Positions 7,652-12,585 of a stretch of DNA of 12,585 nt are shown piece after piece. Position numbers and translations under genes: made by a program. Numbering within the stretch: position 1 is the stretch's first letter; every line of letters starts with the position of its first letter. The notes beneath the pieces were generated by a model. The model saw nothing but the letters and a program-made list of their open reading frames with translations, did not search any database and was not told where the DNA came from. Source of the DNA: JAPUIN01 sp041580375 (GTDB lineage Bacteria; Acidobacteriota; Polarisedimenticolia; Gp22-AA2); assembly GCA_041580375.1 (NCBI GenBank), contig JBFGDZ010000104.1, positions 1 through 12,585 of the forward strand, read 5' to 3'.

Positions 7652-7683
7652 GGGACTCCACCTCAACAAGACCACGGAGTCCC
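7652..7683 (+). repeat. 8-base inverted repeat at the predicted 5' end of the OmcS-like transcript
   Basis: GGGACTCC (7652-7659) and GGAGTCCC (7676-7683) are perfect inverted copies separated by 16 bases. Given the sigma-54 start predicted near 7651, the RNA would open with a stem-loop, which could protect the 5' end. As DNA it could instead be an operator. Confidence 0.6.
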
Positions 7684-7699
7684 GCCATAAAACAGATAT

Positions 7700-7715
7700 T
7701 GTGAAATGTTTCACA
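7700..7715 (+). promoter_or_regulatory. Perfect CRP-type palindrome TGTGA-N6-TCACA in the cytochrome leader
   Basis: TGTGAAATGTTTCACA has perfect 7-base arms and exactly fits the CRP/FNR-superfamily consensus TGTGA-N6-TCACA. It lies in an AT-rich island (7686-7718) in otherwise GC-rich DNA, 106 bases before ATG 7821. Relative to the predicted sigma-54 start it lies at about +50 to +65, where a bound protein would block elongation. Alternatively it activates an unseen second promoter further downstream. Confidence 0.65.
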
Positions 7716-7820
7716 TGACGGAGGGAGGTGATCGGGACCAGTACGGGCCGCGTGACGGGGACGCGAAGACGAGGAGATCCCCGGAACACTCAACGATCGA
7801 GGGGCAGAGAGGTTAATACG

Positions 7821-8891
7821 ATGCGCGCTTTCAGGATTCTCATCCCGACGGTGATTGCGGTCGCCGCACTCGCCCTGATGGGAGCTCCGGCCGTCGCGTT
7901 TCATGACGGAGGCGTGGCTCACTGCAACGGGTGTCACACGATGCACGCGAGCCCGGACAATCCCGCCGACACGCCCGGCGGCAACCAGTTCCTGCTCAAG
8001 GAGAGCAACTCGACCGATACCTGCCTGCGCTGCCACGCCACGCGGCTTGGCAACGTCTGGGGCACGTCCGTGACGGCGCCGGGCGATAACTATGGCGGCG
8101 GGCAGTTCGTGTTCCTGCTGGAGGACAATCTCAACGACGGGCACGCGGGCAGCGACCCCGCACGCTTCATCCCGGGACACCAGGCCGGCCACAACGTGAT
8201 CTCCCTGGACAGGGGTTCCACGATCGATCCGGTCAACTCGCTGTCGCCGGGCGGCGGCTATCTGGCCGCCTTCATGCACTGCACCTCCTGCCACGATCCG
8301 CATGGCCAGGGAGGCCACTTCCGCCTGCTCTACGGCTCTCCGTACGGGAGCAAGGCGATGGGGTACACCTTCCCGTACCCGGTGCCGGCGCCGGAGGGCG
8401 TCGGGCTGGCCGTGTTCGGCGCGCCCGAGGCCAACAACAACCACAGCGCCTACAACAGCGGCATCAGCGAGTGGTGCGGCAACTGCCACGGCGACTACCA
8501 CAACACGGCGTACCCGACCGTGCTGAAGCACCCGTCGGGAGCGACGCTGAGCGGGACGATCGCCGCCAACTACGGCATCTACAACGGCTCCGGCCACTAC
8601 GACGGCGACCCGCTGACCTCGTACCTGGCGCTCGTCCCGTTCGAGGACGCGGCGGTGACGACCACCTCGACCGACGGTCCATCGACCACCTCGAAGGTGA
8701 TGTGCCTGTCCTGCCATCGGGCGCACGCGTCGTCGGGACCGAACGCCGGTCGCTGGGACTTCAACATCACCCTGTGGGAGGAGGAGGGCGTCGAGTCGGG
8801 CTCCTACGTGATCCCGAACCCGTACGCCGCGACCGCGGGGACGCATCAAAGGTCGCTGTGCAACAAGTGTCACGCGAAGGATCCGGTCTAG
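7821..8891 (+). CDS. Hexaheme OmcS-family extracellular cytochrome (nanowire subunit)
   Basis: This 356-residue secreted cytochrome has a signal peptide (1-26, AVA then FHDGG) and six CXXCH motifs: CNGCH 35-39, CLRCH 68-72, CTSCH 154-158, CGNCH 219-223, CLSCH 295-299, CNKCH 347-351. Landmarks match OmcS of Geobacter sulfurreducens in order: mature N-terminus FHDGGVAHCNGCHTMHAS, HCTSCHDPHG, ISEWCGNCHGDYHNTAYPT with KHPSG, YLALVPFEDAA, CLSCHRAHAS, and the C-terminal LCNKCHAKD. OmcS polymerises into filaments with a chain of bis-His hemes. His42, mature position 16, matches the OmcS histidine that ligates a heme in the neighbouring subunit. Candidate distal ligands are His28, His42, His124, His161, His237 and His302. 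It is about 75 residues shorter than OmcS. ATG 7821 has AGAGAGG upstream (7806-7812) and starts the signal peptide. Single-gene unit with its own promoter and terminator. Confidence 0.93.
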   Translation: MRAFRILIPTVIAVAALALMGAPAVAFHDGGVAHCNGCHTMHASPDNPADTPGGNQFLLKESNSTDTCLRCHATRLGNVWGTSVTAPGDNYGGGQFVFLLEDNLNDGHAGSDPARFIPGHQAGHNVISLDRGSTIDPVNSLSPGGGYLAAFMHCTSCHDPHGQGGHFRLLYGSPYGSKAMGYTFPYPVPAPEGVGLAVFGAPEANNNHSAYNSGISEWCGNCHGDYHNTAYPTVLKHPSGATLSGTIAANYGIYNGSGHYDGDPLTSYLALVPFEDAAVTTTSTDGPSTTSKVMCLSCHRAHASSGPNAGRWDFNITLWEEEGVESGSYVIPNPYAATAGTHQRSLCNKCHAKDPV

Positions 8892-8894
8892 CGC

Positions 8895-8913
8895 GTTCGC
8901 CCGAGCGGCGAAC
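8895..8913 (+). other. Small stem-loop just after the OmcS-like stop
   Basis: GTTCGCC and GGCGAAC form a perfect 7-base stem with a 5-base loop, four bases after the stop codon and upstream of the intrinsic terminator. It may protect the mRNA 3' end. Confidence 0.4.
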
Positions 8914-8943
8914 CCGCTGAGCGGTCGCACGCATTAACCTCGA

Positions 8944-8975
8944 GCCCGGGAGCCCCGGCTCCCGGGCCTCTTTTT
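8944..8975 (+). terminator. Rho-independent terminator of the OmcS-like gene
   Basis: GCCCGGGAGCC and GGCTCCCGGGC (8944-8967) form an 11-base perfect inverted repeat, realistically a 10-bp stem with a 4-base loop. CTC and five T residues (8971-8975) follow. This is the classic intrinsic terminator layout and separates the cytochrome from the barrel operon. Confidence 0.92.
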
Positions 8976-9026
8976 GTGTTCGCGCCCGCGGGCCGGCCGA
9001 TGTTTCCGCCCGGCATCACCCGAAGT

Positions 9027-9042
9027 TGGTATCGGTATTGCT
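9027..9042 (+). promoter_or_regulatory. Possible sigma-54 promoter of the outer-membrane barrel operon
   Basis: TGGTATCGGTATTGCT keeps the TGG and TTGCT cores with exact 12-base GG-to-GC spacing but departs from consensus at three fixed positions. The predicted start is near 9053, leaving a leader of about 43 bases before ATG 9096. It is the weakest of the five candidates; its position directly after a terminator and the shared ATTGCTCT support it. Confidence 0.48.
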
Positions 9043-9095
9043 CTGATCAGGATCCCGGATCGAGACGAAACTCGCCGGGATTACGGAGCGATGCG

Positions 9096-11183
9096 ATGCC
9101 GCGATCGAGGGGTACCCGGGCGGCGCTTGTCCTCGCCGCGGTCTGGCTGGCGGCCGCCCCCGCCGAGGCGGGCGACGTCAGCGGCAACGCGCGCATCTAC
9201 GGCGCCACGACGGACAGCGACGGCGAGGACGAGAACGTGCTCTCCCAGATCTATCACTTCCGATTCATGCAGCCGATCACACCCTGGCTGAGATTCCACG
9301 CCGGATTCCAGGCGGACGATTTCGGCGTCAGCCCGGACGGAGGCCCCGAGTTCGAGCGCCGCAGCAACGAGCCGTCCTTCGAGCTGAGCTACGCCCGCGA
9401 TCGCATCTACGGGTTGATCGGATACCGCGACCGCCGCACTCGCGGGTCGAACGAAGCCGACACGCTCGACGCCGTCGCGCGCTACGGGCAGTTCTCCTTC
9501 CGGCCCGCCCGCGGGCCGCAGTACTCGCTGCGCCTCGACTCCTCCTCCAACGTGGCCGACGTCGCGGTGTTCGGACGCGACCTGGACACACGGTCCGTCA
9601 ACTTCGACGTGAGCCAGGTGGCCCGCACCTGGACGGCCCGCTACGCGTTCCGCGACTTCGATCTCGACAACAACATGACCGGCTTCGAGCTCGGCCAGCG
9701 GGAGCACCTCGTGCAGGGAACGTTCGACGACCTGTACTTCGAGGACCGGCTGCGCTTCTCGACCGACGTCCTGCTGCGGCGGACGGATCAGCTCGAGCGG
9801 ACTCCTGCCGGCCAGACGATCGCCGAGCCGCTGTTCGCGCGCGAGGGTCTGGGGGACGTCGATCCGACCCCGGAGATCGGGACGCTCCCCGACGTGCCGA
9901 CCCTGATCGACGGCGATCTCGTCTCGCCGGCCGTTCCCCGCCTGGAGATCGGCGGGGCGAACACGTTCCGCAACGCCGGTCTGGATCTCGGATTCACCCG
10001 GCAGGTGACGCGCCTCGAGGTGACGGTCGACGCGCTCTCCGATCCCTCCCTGCTCTGGGCCGTCTACCACGGACCGGACAACCTCACCTGGACGGCGATC
10101 GGCGGGGTGATCTCGACGTTCGACGTCGCCTTCCTGCGCTACACGCTGCGGTTTCCGGAGACGACCGACCGATACTTCAAGGCGGTCAATCTCTCCGTGA
10201 ACGTTCGCACCGGCGTCGCCATCACCGAGGTCCGCGCCCTGATCGACACGACGCGCACGGGCACGGAGAGGCGCCGCTCGACGACGGAGCGGATCTTCCT
10301 CAGGGGCGATCTGCGGCCCAACGAGATCTACCGCGGATCCCTCACCGTGGGGTTCAACAGCGACGGCGGCTCCGGCGGCGGCCTGCCGGTCCGCGACGTG
10401 CGGGAGACGACCTACGAGGCCCTGTTCGGCGCCGCGGTGGGCCGGGACAAGGACCTGCGTTTCCGATATCATCGGTCCGACTTCAGGCGAGAGGAACTCC
10501 CCGTGCTGCGCCGCGACGAGACGCGCTACGACGCCGCGTTCTCCTGGACGCCGCTTCCGACCGTCGACACCCTCGTGAGCGTGGCGCGCCGCGAGGAGGT
10601 CGAGCGGAACCGGCTGATCCGTCAGACGGATTCCGTGCGCGCCACGGCCCTGACCGATCTGCTTCCCGGCCTCCGCCTGACTTCCGAGATCTCCTACAGC
10701 GACGTGAACGATCCCTTCTCGGGATTCACGCTGGCCACGTGGACATGGAAGGAGACCTTCGAGACGCGCCCGGCCGACTTCGTCACCTTCGCCGGCGGGT
10801 TTTCGTTCCAGCGCTTCGACGCCCGGGGGCGCATCTCGCTGGAGAGGCGGACGTCCGCGCACGGGCGCGTGCGTCTCGCGCTGTTTCCCGAGCTGAGTCT
10901 GGGAATGGACCTGAACTACGGCTCGGAGGACGGGCGAAGAACGCTCACGCAGCGCTACGACCTCAACTGGACTCCCGGCCCGCGCCTGACGGCCTCGGCC
11001 GCGTACGCCGAGACCGACTCGCTCGGTGAGGTCACGACGAGCAATGCGAGCGCCACCGTGGATTACCGGCTGAGCCACCACCTGGGCCTGTTCGCGATCT
11101 TCGCCCGCTCGGAGCTGGATCAGGCGTTCGCGGCGGCGACCCGGGTGAGCACCCTGCAGTTCGGCATGACGCTCGCCTTCTAG
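9096..11183 (+). CDS. Outer-membrane beta-barrel protein with an internal predicted beta-sandwich insert
   Basis: This 695-residue protein has a signal peptide (1-25, AEA then GD), long stretches of alternating polar/hydrophobic strands rich in aromatic residues and paired Arg/Asp, and a terminal phenylalanine (MTLAF), the usual barrel-assembly signal. The strands before about 230 and after about 400 look like barrel strands joined by short turns. Between them, residues about 285-385 read like a small beta-sandwich of the F5/8 type C (discoidin) or carbohydrate-binding kind: RLEVTVDALSDPSLLWAVYH, then NLTWTAI, FLRYTLRFP and YFKAVNLSVNV. No CXXCH occurs, so it carries no c-type heme. A likely role is an outer-membrane channel or sheath for the neighbouring extracellular cytochrome, by context only. 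ATG 9096 has GGAG (9085-9088) seven bases upstream and begins the signal peptide. First gene of a three-gene unit. Confidence 0.88.
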   Translation: MPRSRGTRAALVLAAVWLAAAPAEAGDVSGNARIYGATTDSDGEDENVLSQIYHFRFMQPITPWLRFHAGFQADDFGVSPDGGPEFERRSNEPSFELSYARDRIYGLIGYRDRRTRGSNEADTLDAVARYGQFSFRPARGPQYSLRLDSSSNVADVAVFGRDLDTRSVNFDVSQVARTWTARYAFRDFDLDNNMTGFELGQREHLVQGTFDDLYFEDRLRFSTDVLLRRTDQLERTPAGQTIAEPLFAREGLGDVDPTPEIGTLPDVPTLIDGDLVSPAVPRLEIGGANTFRNAGLDLGFTRQVTRLEVTVDALSDPSLLWAVYHGPDNLTWTAIGGVISTFDVAFLRYTLRFPETTDRYFKAVNLSVNVRTGVAITEVRALIDTTRTGTERRRSTTERIFLRGDLRPNEIYRGSLTVGFNSDGGSGGGLPVRDVRETTYEALFGAAVGRDKDLRFRYHRSDFRREELPVLRRDETRYDAAFSWTPLPTVDTLVSVARREEVERNRLIRQTDSVRATALTDLLPGLRLTSEISYSDVNDPFSGFTLATWTWKETFETRPADFVTFAGGFSFQRFDARGRISLERRTSAHGRVRLALFPELSLGMDLNYGSEDGRRTLTQRYDLNWTPGPRLTASAAYAETDSLGEVTTSNASATVDYRLSHHLGLFAIFARSELDQAFAAATRVSTLQFGMTLAF

Positions 11184-11198
11184 AGCATGGAGCGGAAC

Positions 11199-11771
11199 AT
11201 GACGAGGCGGATCGGATGCATCCTGACGGCGACGGGCGCGGCGCTTCTCGCCGCGGCGTGCGCAGGCGTCGGGACGACGCGCTACGTCAATCCCCAGTTC
11301 GATTTCGGCTTCGTCCAGAGGGTGGCGGTCCTGCCGTTCGAGAATCTGGCCAACGATCAGCAGGCGGGCGTTCGGGCGACGCGACTGTTCATCACGGAGC
11401 TGCTGTCCTCGGGCTCCGTCGACGTCGTGGAGCCCGGCGAGGTGCGCGCCGCCATGAACCGGATCCTCGGCGCCGAGTACCCGCCGACGACGGCGCAGAT
11501 CGTCGCCCTGGGAGGCGCCCTCAAGGTTCAGGCGATCATCCTCGGGAGCGTCAATGAATCGACCGAGACGCGCAGCGGCACGGTGCTGATCCCGGTCGTC
11601 ACGCTGGACGTCCACATGGTCGAGGTCGAGACGGGCTCCGCCGTCTGGGCGGCGACCCACACCGAGAAGGGCGGAGGGTTCGGGGCGCGCTTCCTCGGCA
11701 GCGGGAGCGAGCCGATCTCCGAGACCACGCGCCGCTGCGTGCGCGTGCTCGTGAAGAAGCTGGTCCGATGA
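11199..11771 (+). CDS. Predicted lipoprotein with a CsgG/LpoB-like alpha/beta domain
   Basis: This is a 190-residue protein. A positively charged start and hydrophobic stretch end in LLAAAC, giving a probable lipid-modified Cys21; alanine at -3 is tolerated but not ideal. The mature part, RVAVLPFENLANDQQ (41-55), VDVVEPGEVRAAM (74-86), then a region beginning KVQAIILGSVNES, follows the fold wording of CsgG, LpoB and GNA1162-like lipoproteins. At this length it lacks room for the membrane hairpins that make CsgG a pore, so a soluble, outer-membrane-tethered role is more likely. ATG 11199 is chosen over ATG 11187 because GGAGCGG (11189-11195) lies properly before the second, while nothing precedes the first. 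It starts 15 bases after the barrel gene and overlaps the next gene by ATGA. Confidence 0.8.
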   Translation: MTRRIGCILTATGAALLAAACAGVGTTRYVNPQFDFGFVQRVAVLPFENLANDQQAGVRATRLFITELLSSGSVDVVEPGEVRAAMNRILGAEYPPTTAQIVALGGALKVQAIILGSVNESTETRSGTVLIPVVTLDVHMVEVETGSAVWAATHTEKGGGFGARFLGSGSEPISETTRRCVRVLVKKLVR

Positions 11772-12585
11772 GAGACGTCGTGATGATCCTGACCGCGATC
11801 CTCGCGATCTCCGCCGCGCCTGCGGAGCCGGAGGCGTCCGTCCGGGGGCCCGCTCTCGATCCCTCCGAGCGCGTCGTCCTGCTGCCGATCCAGGATCGCT
11901 TCGGCGATCCGGACGCCGCCGCGGCGATCGAGCGCGGGCTCGTGAGCGGGCTCGGCGCGCGTCACGCGATCGTGCCCCCCGGCGACGTGCGGGACGACCT
12001 GCGCCGCGCCCGCATCCGGGACAGCGGGGCGATACCGACGCGCGACCTCGAGAATCTGGCTCGCGGGATCGAGGTGGAGGCGTTCCTCTCCGTGACGCTG
12101 CACCACGCCGACCGGGGCGCCGTCCCCCAGATCGTCCTCTCGGGCCGACTGCTCCAGCCCGGCCGGCCCACGCTGGTCTGGGCCGGGTTCGAGGCGCTCT
12201 CGGGCCTCGACGGCGTGCGCTGGCTGGATCGCGGTCGCATCGAGGATCTGGAGGCTCTCGCCGAACTGGCGGTCGGCCGCCTGATCGCGGACCTCGACGG
12301 CGCCGCGGCCCGCCGTCGCCACGACATCCCGCCCGCGGAGGACGCCTTCGCTCCGGCGGCGCGGCCGGTGAGCGATCTGGGCACCGTCGCGCTGATCCCG
12401 TTCGATTCGGCCGGCGGGATGACGGGCGCGAGCGAGATCGTGACCGCCGCGGCGATGGCGGTGCTCCACCGGCGCGGGGCCGCGATCGCCTCGCCCGGGA
12501 ACGTCCTGGACATCCTCAAGCAGCGGGGAGTCCTGCTCCGGGGGGAGATCGATCCATACGTGCGCGCCGCCCTCGCGGCGGGCAG
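11768..12585 (+). CDS. Protein with two tandem CsgG/LpoB-like domains (3' end beyond window)
   Basis: An open frame of 272 codons runs to the right edge without a stop. It begins with a short hydrophobic segment (about 5-19, MILTAILAISAAPA after MRDVV), probably a signal peptide. Two copies of a domain like that of the preceding lipoprotein follow: RVVLLPIQDRFGD (35-47) with IVPPGDVRDDL (68-78), and TVALIPFDSAGG (206-217) with IASPGNVLDIL (240-250). Copies are offset by 171-172 residues. The ATG overlaps the lipoprotein stop (ATGA), so the products are likely made together and may associate. Function is unknown to me; the genes sit with an outer-membrane barrel and an extracellular cytochrome, which suggests an envelope assembly role. 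Confidence 0.82.
   Translation, partial: MRDVVMILTAILAISAAPAEPEASVRGPALDPSERVVLLPIQDRFGDPDAAAAIERGLVSGLGARHAIVPPGDVRDDLRRARIRDSGAIPTRDLENLARGIEVEAFLSVTLHHADRGAVPQIVLSGRLLQPGRPTLVWAGFEALSGLDGVRWLDRGRIEDLEALAELAVGRLIADLDGAAARRRHDIPPAEDAFAPAARPVSDLGTVALIPFDSAGGMTGASEIVTAAAMAVLHRRGAAIASPGNVLDILKQRGVLLRGEIDPYVRAALAAG

Noticed and set aside
7746..7810. GGGGACGCGAAGAC in the cytochrome leader resembles the core of GEMM (cyclic dinucleotide) riboswitches, which control some Geobacter cytochromes
   Set aside because: The other conserved GEMM segments, the CACGCACAGGGCAAACC-like 5' part and the tetraloop-receptor helix, are absent.
7728..7820. Alternative upstream GTG starts (7728, 7752) for the OmcS-like gene
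   Set aside because: They would place about 23-31 charged residues before the signal peptide, and GTG 7728 lies inside its own ribosome-site sequence; ATG 7821 is better spaced.
9081..11660. 859-codon minus-strand open frame under the barrel and lipoprotein genes
   Set aside because: It is a frame shadow with no hydrophobic or domain pattern, while the plus strand encodes a signal peptide, barrel strands and a terminal Phe.

Overview
The window (12,585 bases, strongly G+C-rich throughout) comes from a Gram-negative bacterium with a c-type-cytochrome-based respiratory chain. Its gene content is an extracellular-electron-transfer locus of the kind known from Geobacter and relatives: a hexaheme cytochrome of the OmcS nanowire family, a triheme c7-type cytochrome, an NrfD/HybB quinone-interacting membrane protein, a CcsBA-type (ResB-ResC fusion) cytochrome c synthase, an outer-membrane barrel and a histidine kinase with heme-attachment motifs. 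The G+C content and the mix of families fit Acidobacteriota, high-G+C Desulfobacterota/Myxococcota or a related uncultured phylum. The sequence alone does not settle which.

Layout. Bases 1-3644 (minus strand) hold a tight four-gene operon read right to left: triheme cytochrome, four-cluster ferredoxin, NrfD/HybB membrane protein, and a sensor kinase cut by the left edge. The first two junctions are ATGA overlaps and the third is a 4-base gap (1246-1249) after the NrfD stop. Bases 3843-4961 (minus) hold a radical SAM/SPASM protein of the TIGR04053 type. Diverging from it is a single-gene ResB-ResC fusion (5172-7478, plus). A 342-base control region (7479-7820) then precedes the OmcS-like cytochrome (7821-8891), which has its own rho-independent terminator. 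Last comes a plus-strand unit of a 695-residue outer-membrane barrel, a small lipoprotein with a CsgG/LpoB-like fold signature, and a third gene carrying two more copies of that domain. The third gene runs off the right edge.

Control. Sigma-54 (-24/-12) elements, read by eye, lie at the right place and orientation in front of every transcription unit in the window: a full consensus match before the radical SAM gene, near-perfect matches before the triheme operon and the OmcS-like gene, a good match before the CcsBA gene and a weaker one before the barrel gene. The kinase in the first operon carries CXXCH and CX4CH motifs in its periplasmic sensor region. My working model is that a heme/redox-sensing kinase acts through a sigma-54 activator, probably encoded beyond the left edge, to switch on quinol oxidation (NrfD/FeS/c7), cytochrome maturation (CcsBA, perhaps the radical SAM protein), the nanowire subunit and its outer-membrane partners together. 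The individual families and promoter matches are seen in the sequence. The linkage into one regulated system is inference.

Other points of note are a perfect TGTGA-N6-TCACA palindrome and an 8-base inverted repeat in the OmcS-like leader, a predicted carbohydrate-binding-like insert in the barrel protein, and three related CsgG/LpoB-like domains across two adjacent genes. No tRNA, rRNA, CRISPR array, insertion sequence or integration site was seen.
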